NCBI GenBank assembly: GCA_010015655.1
Contig: ML976658.1
Span: 528,166-592,165, forward strand
Direction of reading: 5' to 3'
Origin: Bimuria novae-zelandiae CBS 107.79
Taxonomy: Eukaryota; Ascomycota; Dothideomycetes; Pleosporales; Didymosphaeriaceae
DNA length: 64,000 nucleotides
The position numbers and the translations under genes are program-made. Positions 54,052 to 64,000 of the stretch are shown here, piece after piece (position 1 is the first letter of the stretch; every line of letters begins with the position of its first letter). The notes beneath the pieces were generated by a model that ran no database searches, was not told the DNA's origin, and worked only from the letters and a program-made list of their open reading frames with translations.

Positions 54052-54359
54052 CTATACTGTACAAATATAAGCCTCATTTGCGTTTCGGTACCTCAATTCA
54101 GCTTGCAGAATCTGCCGAAGATCCTGTTTGAAGCTTGGAGGACAGCTCTCCGCACATACAAGTCTTGATCCTGCCTCCTCTTCGAGTATAAAGAAGTCAG
54201 CAAAGTCAGGACTATAACCGACAGTTCTTGAAGGCAGCTTTCGACTTTGATATCCTGCCACCTCTTCGCAGACATCACATCATTCCGGCTAGTTAAAGTA
54301 AACGCATCATCACTCAATTCATCTACTTGTGTATCAATCAAAGTACTCTCACACTCCAT
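54052..54359 (-). other. coding-like fragment in two frames
   Basis: From ATG 54359 one frame reads LIDTQVDELSDDAFTLTSRN. An overlapping frame then carries YQSRKLPSRTVGYSPDFADFFILEEEAGS and ends at 54052. Neither is complete, and a frameshift between them is needed to give one protein. Composition looks coding but no family is recognised. Confidence 0.3.
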
Positions 54360-54364
54360 TAATC

Positions 54365-54870
54365 CTATCCCTGCCGCTTATCGCAGCAAAACCCTATCTC
54401 CCTCAAACCCGCCACCCCAGCGTTCTGCCCATCCCCTCCTCCACAAAACTCACCCTTATCGCCGATCCTTCTTCCCCTTCGCCCACGGCGACCCACTCCC
54501 CGCACCCCACTCCTCGGCGTAAAAGTCCCATACCCCTGAAACTCCGGACTCCCCATCGCCATCCCAACCGCATACTCCCTCAGCCTCTCCGCCACATACT
54601 CCTCACCTCATCGCGCTGCTGATCCATATACTTCCTATTCAACTGGCACGACTTGTCGAGCTCATTCTGCACCCAGTACCGCAAATGGTCCATCTCCGCA
54701 GCCGTTGCTACACGTTCGACATCGAGATCGCTGGAACGGGAAGAGATGTGTTCGATGTAGAGACAAGCGAAGAAGACGCCGAGGAGGATGTGGCCGAATG
54801 CGGCGATGAAGGGCAGGATGAAGAAGAGGGGGGAGTTGATTTCGCTGAAGGGGTTAGTGAGGAAGGACAT
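54365..54870 (-). pseudogene. single-pass membrane protein with coiled segment, frameshifted
   Basis: From ATG 54870: a hydrophobic anchor (PLFFILPFIAAFGHILLGVFFACLYI), then a charged helical stretch (VERVATAAEMDHLRYWVQNEL, KYMDQQRDE). Near 54604 the frame shifts by two: the first frame ends at TGA (SMWRRG stop), whereas another frame continues EEYVAERLREYAVGMAMGSP into a Gly/Arg-rich tail ending at 54365. Removing a GT from GAGGTGAGGAG would restore one frame. It resembles its neighbours (anchor near the N-terminus, polar tail). Family unknown. Confidence 0.45.
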
Positions 54871-55372
54871 GGCCGTTAGAGTTGTGTTGGGGGAGTAGGG
54901 AGGAAATTTACCAAGGAGTTTTATGCTGATGAGGAGGACTGCACAATGCTGGGGCGCAGTGGTTCCGTGGGTGAGGTCGTGACTGTTCGAATTGGATAGG
55001 CACACAATGCCAGCGAGACAAAGCTGCAGTGTCGATTTAACACTATGTTTCTGGAATGCTTCCAATATGAGATATTAGCGTTGTTAGCCTTATGCATGTA
55101 GTGCGTGGTTTGAGTGAACACCAAGGGACACTGATTAGTTCAGCTGACTAGTTGACAACGACATCAACACTGACCCGGCAGCAGCACATTGAACTCAGCT
55201 CTGCCCGTCAAAGACTGGCCACATAGCGAAAACTGTGGGCAGAAGCCTTCAGTGCAATTGCCATAATGTCTGACAAACTAATCCAAGATACTCTTCCTAC
55301 TTATACCCCCACGCAGTCTAGCTCCGTAACAATACCCAACCTTGGAAGTATTTTAATCACGTGCTTCTCCGC
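54871..55372. other. intergenic
   Basis: Upstream of the small membrane-protein locus and downstream of RNase H1. No feature seen beyond an open extension of the former. Confidence 0.5.
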
Positions 55373-56878
55373 CTAAGCAGTTCCAACAAGATCATCGAAT
55401 CTTGACTCCCCATGCAGCTTCTCTCTTTCCGCAGTCGCCTTGGCCATCTTCTCCACCTCAAGCTCCTGCCTCTTTTCCTCGGCGCCCTCGTTCGCGAGTC
55501 TGTCCGCCGCCTCGTTGCCAATGTTCCCATTGTGTGCCTTCACCCAGACGATATGTGTTTTCGCGCGGGCCATCTCTCGTTCTCGTATGCGCACAAGGAT
55601 GGGTTCGATAAGGTCTCGGTTCTCGACGGGCCTGCCGGCCGAGTTCTTCCAGCCTTTTGCTTCCCAGTTTTGAAACCAATCTGTCAAGCACTTCATGGAG
55701 TAATGCGAGTCGGTGTAGATCCTCGCTTCGCGGTCGATGGGCACCATGTCGATGGCGCGGGCGATGGCGGTGAGCTCGGCACGTTGATTGGTCTGTCTCT
55801 CGCCAGGAAGAGGGCCGTGGTCGTTTCTGTTCGACGGTGAGCGATAATTCACAATTGGAATGGGCAATCCTACCTTGGATCGTTGGGACCGAAATAAATC
55901 CCGAAGCCAGCATATGCGCCCAGCTGCCCATTACCTTTAGATGCACCGTCTGTGTATATCTCTAAGACGCCCGTGTATTCGCCGGTTGGCATCACTTTAC
56001 GTCGGGCTAGCTCATCTTCGCTCTTGAATTCCAACATGGGGCCGTCTGAGGGTCCGTGTTTGATTTTCCTGTCGAACCCGTCCTCTGCGTCTGACGGGAG
56101 CGGACCCGTGCCGGCTTCATGGTCGCCGTTCGTGGTGCTCGCTGATGCTGAGCTGTCATTGTGCTTCTGCTTCTTCGTGCTCTTGCGTGGCTCTACGACC
56201 GATGGTGTCATCGAGTCGAGATGGCCGTTGATGCTGATCGGCGTGCTAGAGGCGGTGGCTGTTGCGGCGTCTTGAAGTGTCCCGTTCACGTAGGCTTGGG
56301 CTTCGTCCCAGTTATCGAACCGTTTTTGCTTCGCTCCTTTGAAACCCGTCACTTGCTCCAGAACTGCGGGCCACTCTGTGTACACTCCAGGTGTATGACC
56401 GACCTGCACTCCGTAGTATTTTGTCTTCCCAGCTTTTGGGGCTGCCGAACTCGCGCCTTTCATGAACTCCTCCGCTTCGGTGTACAAGCTGAACTTTTTG
56501 ACTATTTCCAATCAATCAACGGTCACTATGGCTTGACTTGGGCGACACTGACATATAGGGTTCTTGTAGCCTGCAGTCTGCTGTTTGGCGTCGTCCCAAC
56601 CTAGAGGTATACTAGTCAGCCAACGCATATTCTAGAGAGCACTTGTATCCCAATGGGCCTGCAACAATACGATGCCCAGAAAAAGTTTGGGGTGATTGGT
56701 GTTACTACCGCCCAATCTGAGATAGAGGGGTGCACTACACGTTCCGTCGCGGAGCCTGCATGCTCTGAGGTGACGTACTTTGATATATCCCTGGGACAAA
56801 CCCGGTCTTGACAGCATAGAAGGCCGGCGTCGTCCTCTTGCGCTTTGTGCCTGATGAGGCCGATGAAGCACCCGCCAT
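55373..56878 (-). CDS. RNH1: ribonuclease H1 with two hybrid-binding domains
   Basis: Four exons (56878-56779, 56600-56553, 56501-55874, 55826-55373) join to 409 codons. Two N-terminal RNA/DNA-hybrid-binding domains are present: FYAVKTGFVPGIYQSWDDAK...FSLYTEAEEFM and YYGVQVGHTPGVYTEWPA...FKGAKQKRFDNWDEAQAYV. A Ser/Lys-rich linker leads to the RNase H domain with its four acidic residues: EIYTDGASKGN (Asp), QTNQRAEL (Glu), YTDSHYSMK (Asp), GNEAADRLANEGA (Asp). It removes RNA from RNA/DNA hybrids in nucleus and perhaps mitochondria. All junctions rebuild conserved residues. A second hybrid-binding domain is also seen in yeast RNH1. Confidence 0.95.
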
Positions 56879-57537
56879 TTTACTTTCAGGTTCTTCTTCG
56901 ATGTGTGGAAATACGCAGTCGTCGACGGTTCGCGCGTACTGCGAGAAGCAGCGGGTATGCAGGCGGTTGAAGTAGGGAGGCCGAATGTGCGTGTCAGGAG
57001 AATACCAGACGTGGCGGCGAGCACAATCACAGAAGTTTGCCAGCCTGGGTAGGTTAGTTTGATGTCAGATAGGAGCAAGCGCTGCTAGGTGAGAGTGAAG
57101 GAAGCATACCAACGCGATTGTTGTACTGAGGTGTAGAAAAGCGGTCGGTGAACAGCAATAAGCTTGATCACCACTTGCATAAGAATGGAAAGCCTAGCGA
57201 GGAGCTGCGAATGGGGAACACGACGTTATGTGAGGCGGAGACAAAAGAGGGGTTGGCTGGGTTCATGTGGAAGTGGCCCACGAAGGGGAGGGGTGGGGAG
57301 CTTTCGGAAAGCACGGCCTTTTTCGTCAACGACATTGCTTCGATAATACGAAATTGAGAAATTCGACTGCTTCTCCAGCGCAAACCTTGCCTTACGTCTC
57401 GTGGTGGGAGCGTTGTCAAGCTACTGAAGTGAAGGCGCGGCGGCGATTGCGGGAAAGCGCGACCGGCGCAGTCGCGACTTCCGATTAGCATCTGTTCGCC
57501 CATCACACCACGCAACCGCAGTTCGCTCGCGTATTAC
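56879..57537. promoter_or_regulatory. divergent upstream region of RNH1 and the DUF202 gene
   Basis: About 660 bp between divergent starts. A minus-strand ATG frame inside it (57168-57335) starts like a RidA protein but does not continue, so it is not called. Confidence 0.5.
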
Positions 57538-58175
57538 ATGTCACAGGATTCATACCCCCGCATCATCTCCAAGCCCATTCTGCCTGCACGGAATCAGTGC
57601 CTTCATAGAGGTTAGAGCTGGAAGCCGGTCGTGAAGATCTGGAGACGTACATTTACCGAGGATGTTCGAAGTATGAGAACCCAACGCGACAGTCGCCCAA
57701 GACACTACTTACACAGCCAAAGGGACGCCATGCATCAGATCGATATCATCTGCGCTTACATCGGGCGCGCAGCGTGGTGCTCTCCGGACCAGAACTGGTC
57801 GAGCTCCGCGCAGCGCAGAGGACTTTCGAAGGAGCCTACATCCGCACGGCATTAGGCCAGTTCTCGTTCGCACTCGTCGTGCTCAAGATCTTCACAGCCG
57901 AGTTCTACTCCATAGGTGCATTGTTTGCTGTCTACGGCGCAGGCATCTTATTCACCAGCCTGTTCCGCCGCCAACAAGGTTAGTACGAGCAATGTGACAG
58001 CAACCAACACTTCTAATAGCGCACAGGAAACAAGCAGTTCTTCTCTGAGGTAGGCGAGGATGGGTTGCACCGCAAAAAATTCAGGACAAGCGGGAATGTG
58101 GTGTCTGTCCTCACTGCGCTCAGCATGGCCGCGTACATCTGCCTGCTCGTCCTTACTCTGAGGCTTAAGACGTAA
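57538..58175 (+). CDS. DUF202 family membrane protein
   Basis: Three exons (57538-57610, 57661-57978, 58027-58175) give 179 codons. The C-terminal half matches DUF202: LVELRAAQRTFEGAYIRTALG (the family's R-T-x-x-x-x-x-R-T/S helix), then membrane segments FSFALVVLKIF, ALFAVYGAGILFTSLF and VVSVLTALSMAAYICLLVLTL. Fungal members occur in the vacuolar transporter chaperone context, but function here is unknown. The first exon and start are the least certain part: the N-terminal 60 residues are basic and low in recognisable features. Confidence 0.75.
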
Positions 58176-59114
58176 TATGGAAGTAGGCGCGACGGCCATG
58201 GCGTCCACGACCTCTTCACTTCGCAGCTGACACGGGAACTCGTACAACTCTGCCTCACGATCGAAGATTACCCTCAGCATCAAGTCATCTGCCGTCTTTC
58301 CAAGAAATCCGATGCTGCGGACGACCATTTACTCCACGCTCAAAACGACTGTGAGAAGACAGTATGTGGCCGTGGCCTCCATCCAGATTACACGCCAAGG
58401 GCTTGGTCGTAGCACTCTCTCGCTTTTGACCTGCGTGAACCACGTCAGAATGGTCGATCGCCCACCGGCCCGAGTGTTAGCAGCACCGCGGCGATGAGGG
58501 TGGATTCGGACAGGCAGGTCGACAATCGACGAGTGCTCAGCATTGACAGAAAAACATTGAATAGAAGACAGTGTATTTGCTCTGCGAGTAGACTTGTATT
58601 CTATCTATCCCTATTACACACCCGGAGGCCTGTGCAGGTGGCCGTTAAGCGTGTGTAGATGATTGGGCTGGATGCGTGTAAACGAGCCCAGCGGGTGTAA
58701 CTTGCAGCCATATCTGACTACAAAGGGTTACTACGCTGGGCGACAGGGCTCTTGTACGCGTCTATAAGATGGATCCGGGCGGACCGCTTTCCCGGCGGTT
58801 TGTTGGTAGAGCTGCAGCATGCGATTTTTGGTTGACCAGCGGAGTCATCGAATCTGTTTTTTTGGTCTCAGTCACTCTTCAAAAGTCCGGACCGCACCCG
58901 CGGAAGCTGCGACCTGTGACCGCCCACTGAACACACGAAAACCGCGCCGCGCTCGCAGCATCGCCAACCCTCAGCTTCACCTCAACATTCTAACGCTGGC
59001 ATACATTTGTCGTCCTCAGCGCATCGACGCGCCAGGCCCCACGGCCGCTGGTGTCCCCCAATCGGTTAGGCTAGCTCTGCCTGGGCATTTCTTAGTCCCA
59101 GAGCCTCATTGAGC
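58176..59114. other. intergenic; promoter of the PFK-2/FBPase-2 gene
   Basis: About 940 bp with no gene. The long 5' leader of the kinase gene ends in CATTGAGCATGGCC at the start codon. Confidence 0.5.
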
Positions 59115-61457
59115 ATGGCCGCACCGATTACGGTCGCTGCAGGTACATCACATACGCAAGAACGCCACCCCTCACTTCCTGCAAACCCGCCTGCACGCCG
59201 TACCAGTCAGCATTCCCTCGTCGCCAAAAACGTGCTCATGAGCAAGCTCGCCTTCCCGGCCCTTGATAACGCGAACCTCGACGACGGCGAACCCCCACGC
59301 CATGCCTCTGCGTCTCCCGCGGTTCCGACTGGGGACCAGAGCAAGCCTCCACCACCAAAGCACGCTGCAGAACATGGCGACCTGAAGCCGCTATCATATA
59401 TCCAAGCCCACCATGGACCACGCCCACCGCCGCGCCCAGCTTTGGCCGTATCTAAGGACGGCGTTGGCGCCGCCTTGAGTGATACACCTGCGCCGTCGCT
59501 ACCAGGCAGTGAGCCAGGCAGTCCGAAAGGGTATGTTGTAGATGGCGCAATTACTTTTTTATATCACGAAACTAACAAGCATAGGCTTGCTGCCATGCGC
59601 ATAAACTCTACCTCCTCCACGCCCCGCATACGCCCTACAACACTAGACATTCCCGGTCTCACTAAGTCGAAAGTCTCACCTGACGGCAAGATCGCACAAC
59701 GCGATGTTGGCTCAAAACTCGTCATCGTAATGGTCGGCCTTCCAGCGCGAGGCAAAAGCTATATCACAAAGAAAATGACCCGCTATCTCAACTGGCTGCA
59801 GCACGATACTAGGATATTCAACGTTGGCGAGCGGCGGCGTGTGGCCGCGCACGGTCATGGCATGCGAGTTTCCTCTGCGGGCCTAGAAAAAATGCCCACC
59901 CGCCTCAGGGAGGCCATAGAGAGTGGGGACACACTGCCACAAATCGCTGCTAAAATTCTGATCAACGGAGAATCCTCGGGTGGTGGCTACTCTCCACTAA
60001 ACTTGCCGAGCCCCGCCGGCGAACACAACGATGCCGCGGTAGTGGATGACGATGCGTTTTCACTACAAAAGACATTGTCTCTAGCCAAATCTCCGTCTCC
60101 GGCCAAAACGCCTCGCATAGAGGTATCTTCTCCAGGACCAGAGGCTCCTACGCCTGCGCCGGAGAACAATCAAGATGAAGACGAGTCGATCGAGCAGTCT
60201 GCGAGCTTCTTCGACCCAACCAACAAGAAAGCTGCTCAAATCCGCGAGCAGTGTGCTATGGACACATTGGACGAGCTTCTCGACTGGGTCGTAAAAGGCA
60301 ATGGTTCTGTGGGCATTTTTGATGCGACCAACAGCACCTTGCCCCGCCGAAAGCAGATCATGAAAAAGATTCGCGATCGAGCAGGACCCGAAATCAATGT
60401 TCTCTTCGTGGAATCTGTCTGTCAAGACCAGAACCTCCTTGAGTCGAACATGCGTCTTAAACTCTCCGGTCCAGACTACGAAGGTAAAGACCCTGTTGCT
60501 GCACTGGACGACTTCAAGAAGCGTGTAGCCATCTACGAGAAGAACTATGTTCCCCTGGGCGATTATGAAGAGGAAAACAACATGTCGTACGTCAAGATGA
60601 TCGATGTGGGTCGCAAGATGATCTCTCACCAAGTCAAAGGTTTCCTTGCAGGTCAAGCAGTGTATTACTTGTTGAACTTCAATTTGGCGCCGCGTATGAT
60701 ATGGATCACTCGCCACGGCGAATCGCAGGACAATGTCGCAGGGAGGATTGGGGGGGACTCGGATCTGAGTGAGAACGGAGTGAAGTACGCCAAGGCCATG
60801 ACCCGGTTCATTGGCCAGCAACGGAAAGAGTGGGAAATACATCAAGCTGACAAGCTTGCGCACACACATTGGCCTCCCGTAGCAGGAGACCTCACACCAC
60901 CGAATCCTTACTTTGGAACCGATACGGATTTGAAGAACTTCTGTGTGTGGAGCTCGATGCTGAAGCGAGGCTTTCAAACAGCCCAGTATTTCTGCGACGA
61001 AGATTATGAAGTCAAGCAAATGCGCATGCTTGATGAGTTGAACGCAGGGTATTTCGAGGGCCTTACATACGAAGAAATCCGTACACGGCACCGCGAGGAG
61101 TTTGATCGCCGCCGGTCCGACAAGATATCTTATCGTTATCCTGGTCCCGGTGGAGAAGGTTACCTGGACGTCATCAATCGGATTCGACCTGTTATCGTGG
61201 AGCTCGAGCGTATGACGGATCACTGCCTGTTAGTGACTCATCGTTCTGTCGCCCGTGTCTTGCTGGCCTACTTCCAGGGCCTGAAGCGCGAAGACGTAGC
61301 GGATCTGGACTGCCCGCTTGGCATGCTCTATCAACTAGAGCCCAAACCCTACGGCGTGGAGTTCAAGGCGTGGCGATACAACCCTGAAACGGATGACTTC
61401 GATCACCTTCCAGACTACAAGCTTCAACGCGCGACGCCCCCTGCCATCGAGACCTAG
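59115..61457 (+). CDS. 6-phosphofructo-2-kinase/fructose-2,6-bisphosphatase
   Basis: Two exons (59115-59530, 59585-61457) give 762 codons. The intron has a GTATGT donor, ACTAAC branch and CATAG acceptor, although its 54 nt are open in frame. After a 170-residue disordered N-terminus come the kinase P-loop IVMVGLPARGKSYITKK (about residue 190), a long fungal insertion, FDATNSTLPRRK and CQDQNLLESN. The bisphosphatase domain has ITRHGESQDN (about residue 515, catalytic His present) and VTHRSVARVLLAYF (second His). Both histidines remain, so it may be truly bifunctional, unlike yeast Pfk26. It sets fructose-2,6-bisphosphate, the switch between glycolysis and gluconeogenesis, in the cytosol. Confidence 0.95.
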   Translation: MAAPITVAAGTSHTQERHPSLPANPPARRTSQHSLVAKNVLMSKLAFPALDNANLDDGEPPRHASASPAVPTGDQSKPPPPKHAAEHGDLKPLSYIQAHHGPRPPPRPALAVSKDGVGAALSDTPAPSLPGSEPGSPKGYVVDGAITFLYHETNKHRLAAMRINSTSSTPRIRPTTLDIPGLTKSKVSPDGKIAQRDVGSKLVIVMVGLPARGKSYITKKMTRYLNWLQHDTRIFNVGERRRVAAHGHGMRVSSAGLEKMPTRLREAIESGDTLPQIAAKILINGESSGGGYSPLNLPSPAGEHNDAAVVDDDAFSLQKTLSLAKSPSPAKTPRIEVSSPGPEAPTPAPENNQDEDESIEQSASFFDPTNKKAAQIREQCAMDTLDELLDWVVKGNGSVGIFDATNSTLPRRKQIMKKIRDRAGPEINVLFVESVCQDQNLLESNMRLKLSGPDYEGKDPVAALDDFKKRVAIYEKNYVPLGDYEEENNMSYVKMIDVGRKMISHQVKGFLAGQAVYYLLNFNLAPRMIWITRHGESQDNVAGRIGGDSDLSENGVKYAKAMTRFIGQQRKEWEIHQADKLAHTHWPPVAGDLTPPNPYFGTDTDLKNFCVWSSMLKRGFQTAQYFCDEDYEVKQMRMLDELNAGYFEGLTYEEIRTRHREEFDRRRSDKISYRYPGPGGEGYLDVINRIRPVIVELERMTDHCLLVTHRSVARVLLAYFQGLKREDVADLDCPLGMLYQLEPKPYGVEFKAWRYNPETDDFDHLPDYKLQRATPPAIET

Positions 61458-61849
61458 GACCTTCACTCTGCATTCCCTCCTCACAGCTTCGAGAGAGGTT
61501 TTTCTAACGGGGCAGCTCTGCATTCGTATGAACGACCTCCTTTGCATCTTTCGTTTTCTTTTTCGTCACATACGCCACCAGCTTGTAATTATGCCCGTCG
61601 CCTCGCACTGTTGCGAGGCTTTCTTGTATGGTGGCATTCATGTTTCCTCCTTGCATTGCCGGCGTTGATTTTCAAAGATGTATAAAACGTGGCAAATGAC
61701 ATTATGACATGGATTGGGCATGCCTTTCATGTTGGATTGGAGTGATATGCGCTGGTTTGGGTTGCGGATAGACTATGCTAGGGTCACGATTGGATTGCAT
61801 AACTTGTACGCGCGCAGTACGAGATAATGAAGTGTCATTTAGTAATAAG
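61458..61849. other. 3' flank of the PFK-2 gene
   Basis: Probable 3' UTR and intergenic DNA up to the MITE. No gene. Confidence 0.5.
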
Positions 61850-61977
61850 CAGACTTGTCAACAATCAAGCCAATCAAGCCGATCTAACCAAATTTAGTAA
61901 CATCTTAACCTACGCGAGCTAGTGAATTACCATATTGGGTTAGACCGGCTTGATTGGCTTGATTGTTGACAAGTCTG
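61850..61977. mobile_element. hAT-type MITE (128 bp) with 8-bp target duplication
   Basis: Terminal inverted repeats of about 40 bp start CAGACTTGTCAACAATCAAG and end with the reverse complement, differing at one position in 40. The copies of GTAATAAG at 61842-61849 and 61978-61985 form a perfect 8-bp target-site duplication. The CAG start and 8-bp duplication are hallmarks of hAT transposons. There is no coding capacity in the 48-bp centre. Each arm contains a CAATCAAGC pair in tandem. It needs a transposase from elsewhere. Confidence 0.93.
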
Positions 61978-62770
61978 GTAATAAGAACCACGCCTGGATT
62001 TCCTTCCAGGAGTGTTGACAGTGAAATGAGGTGTCATCTTTCTGCATCTTCCCGCTGTTGTTTCCGTGTCAAAGCATACTCTTATGGCTGTCCGTTTGGT
62101 CGAGACCGACCAAAAGTACTGGGTTCATCCTCCGGGAAAGCGGTACTTGCTATCCAGACTTAAATTTCTTTCGCGCTAGGCCATATACACGTGTGTATAA
62201 CGCATCCATCTATAAATCGGTACCCACTTGATAAGAAGAATTATGAAGACGGGAACAAGCTGGATAGCATACACTACACGAGGTAAAGTTCTGTAGTGAA
62301 GGATTAACTTGAATGCTTCGACAGCGCTTGCAAAGCTTAAAATTGGCATTTTACCGTTCACACCGTAGCTTGCATATGGTCACTAGATGATCTTCAGCCG
62401 ACTCAGCACACCGCTGGTTAACCTATCCACTTAAGAGTAACAAAGCATGCCCGAGGCTACAAGAACCCGCGCCGCCGAGGCCTCGGCAACACACACTCAC
62501 AGATCTTCAAATGCTCTAGCCTGAAGGAGGAAGGTCCCAGCCGCTCGCGCCCAACCATAGTTATGCTGACTACCCGGTTAACCTCGCGATCGCTCCGCTC
62601 CACGCACGAGGACGCTCAACCCCGCAAAATTTTGTAATTAGCACGCACCTTAAAGGCGCGGCAACCTCACCATGGCCATCCCCAAGGTTTCTGCCAACCT
62701 CTGCCCAGGCAACTGGATCCCGCCCCACACCACCCTCGTCGAGAGTTGAAATTCTTCGTGAGAGGGAAAG
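61978..62770. other. intergenic; promoter of the sugar transporter
   Basis: No gene recognised. The region directly upstream of the transporter is GC-rich, with a CCACACCACC-type tract. Confidence 0.5.
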
Positions 62771-64000
62771 ATGGCCGAGAAGGAGATCCAACCGCACGAT
62801 GTCGCGGTGTCCGGACCGGATGAGCATAGGAAGGCAGCCGATAGGGTGATCAACGATGCGCGGCTTGCGACGGAGAAAGAGCACAAGATGAGTCTGTGGC
62901 AGGGTGTCAAGCTGTACCCGAAAGCGGTGGGGTGGTCGGTGCTTATCTCGACGTGCATTGCTATGGAGGGCTACGATGTCTGTCTTCTATCTAACTTCTT
63001 CGGATTTCCACAGTTCAAGAAGAAGTATGGACACCAGCTTGCGGATGGCACCTATGAGATCTCCGCACCGTGGCAGGCAGGGTTGCAGAATGGTGTCACT
63101 TGTGGAGAGATCATTGGGTTGATGATCAACGGGTGGGTGAGCGAGAGGTTTGGTTATAGGTACACCGTCATGGCGTGTTTGACGCTGATTATTGCGTTTA
63201 CGGCTATTTTCTTCACGGCACAGACGGTGGAGCATTTGTTGGTGGGAGAGATCCTCTGCGGGATACCGTGGGGTGTGTTTCAAACGCTGACAATTACTTA
63301 TGCGTCTGAGGTGTGCCCGGTTGCGCTTCGTGGATACCGTAAGTGCTGATCAGAGCCATAATACAAACCTGGAGGCTTACACTCTCATAGTCACCACCTA
63401 CGTCAACTTCTGCTGGGGCCTTGGGCAACTGATTGGTATCGGAGTTATCCGATCCATGATCGACCGGAACGACGAATGGTCATACCGAATTCCCTACGCA
63501 TTGCAATGGATGTGGCCGGTTCCTTTGCTGATCGGCGTCTTCCTCGCACCGGAGTCGCCCTGGTGGCTCGTCCGGAAAGGGCGTATTGGTGACGCAAAGA
63601 AATCACTCCTCCGTCTCACCAGCCTCAACCGCGAAACCGACTTCAACGCCGACGAAACCGTTGCCATGATGGTCCACACAACCGCTCTTGAAGAGAAGAT
63701 CACCCGCGGCGCTAGCTACCTCGACTGTTTCAAAGGCACTGATCTGCGCCGTACGGAGATCGTATGCATGGCCTGGGCAATCCAGAACCTTAGCGGTAAC
63801 GCCTTCTCCGGCTACTCATCCTATTTCCTGCAACAAGCCGGCCTTCCCCCATCGACCTCCTACGACTTCGCCATGGGCCAGTACGGTATCAACATGGTGG
63901 GCGTCTTCGGCTCATGGTACTTGATGAAAATCGGTCTCGGCCGACGCACGCTGTACCTCGGCGGACTCTGCGGCCTCTGCACAATGCTCTTCATCATGGG
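62771..64000 (+). CDS. MFS sugar transporter, alpha-glucoside permease type (3' end outside window)
   Basis: Exon 1 is 62771-63338, intron 63339-63390, exon 2 from 63391 to the window edge. After a charged cytosolic N-terminus come membrane segments and sugar-porter signatures: GWSVLISTCIAMEGYDVCL, the GWVSERFGYRYT loop (D/E-R-x-G-R/Y), GVFQTLTITYASEVCPVALRGY (PESPR-like block), and APESPWWLVRKGR after segment 6. It reads through about segment 8 and is cut off at the edge. The pattern resembles fungal maltose/alpha-glucoside:proton symporters. Substrate is inferred, and it acts in the plasma membrane. Confidence 0.9.

Noticed and set aside
57168..57335. Minus-strand frame starting MSLTKKAVLSESSPPLP, like a RidA/YjgF N-terminus
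   Set aside because: No further RidA motifs follow, no splice sites lead to them, and the only space downstream is the RNH1 promoter.
60081..61223. 380-codon minus-strand frame
   Set aside because: Antisense shadow of the PFK-2/FBPase-2 coding sequence; it has no recognisable domain.

Overview
The window reads as chromosomal DNA of a filamentous ascomycete (Pezizomycotina; a dothideomycete-like lineage is my guess, not shown by the sequence). The basis is the gene content (M43 metalloprotease, AA9 and GH17 carbohydrate enzymes, But2-domain protein, NCE101, FUN19-type SWIRM protein), short 45-140 nt introns with GTRNGT donors and CTAAC-like branch sites, small intergenic gaps, and a long TpA-rich block typical of repeat-induced point mutation (RIP).

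Layout. 1-5.7 kb: unresolved coding-like pieces, a wrecked secreted M43 metalloprotease, then the flippase subunit LEM3/CDC50. 6.6-16.6 kb: SWIRM protein, a 3.1 kb gene-poor gap, a SWIM zinc-finger protein (Sws1/Shu2 type), proteasome RPN8, PEX16 and an HD-domain phosphohydrolase. 18-24.7 kb: secreted GH17 glucanase, But2-domain surface protein, O-methyltransferase, broken BTB gene, a small AT-rich island, a secreted SnoaL-like protein and a 13-bp minisatellite. 24.7-36.4 kb: HEM13, ATG8, NCE101, a frameshifted FAD monooxygenase, a nine-exon M1 aminopeptidase and a small membrane protein. 37.1-38.0 kb: an AA9 polysaccharide monooxygenase relic carrying four stops. 38.4-49.85 kb: mobile-element territory, with a solo LTR (perfect TSD), a Tc1/mariner-like fragment, a RIP-degraded 7.1 kb chromovirus (Ty3/gypsy) with 426-bp LTRs and an undamaged solo LTR nested in its integrase, and a second element with 174-bp terminal repeats. 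50.4-55 kb: secreted PLA2-like gene and several small membrane-protein genes, some interrupted. 55.4-64 kb: RNase H1, a DUF202 membrane protein, bifunctional PFK-2/FBPase-2, a hAT-type MITE with perfect 8-bp TSD, and the 5' part of an MFS sugar (alpha-glucoside-type) transporter that runs off the end.

How it fits together. I see no single pathway cluster. The intact genes are mostly conserved housekeeping functions (proteasome, peroxisome, autophagy, haem, lipid flipping, glycolytic control, RNA/DNA hybrid removal). The damaged genes are mostly secreted or accessory (metalloprotease, AA9, probably PLA2, monooxygenase, BTB, small membrane proteins). The damage is CAG-to-TAG/TGG-to-TGA type transitions and slippage in short runs. 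This suggests ongoing loss of secreted and accessory functions beside a RIP-affected repeat block. The most unusual items are this two-mode gene decay, the nested solo LTR spared by RIP, the large hairpin inside the chromovirus LTR, the hAT MITE, and the GH17/Ser-Thr/But2 arrangement that is nearly one reading frame. No wholly new system could be demonstrated from sequence alone.
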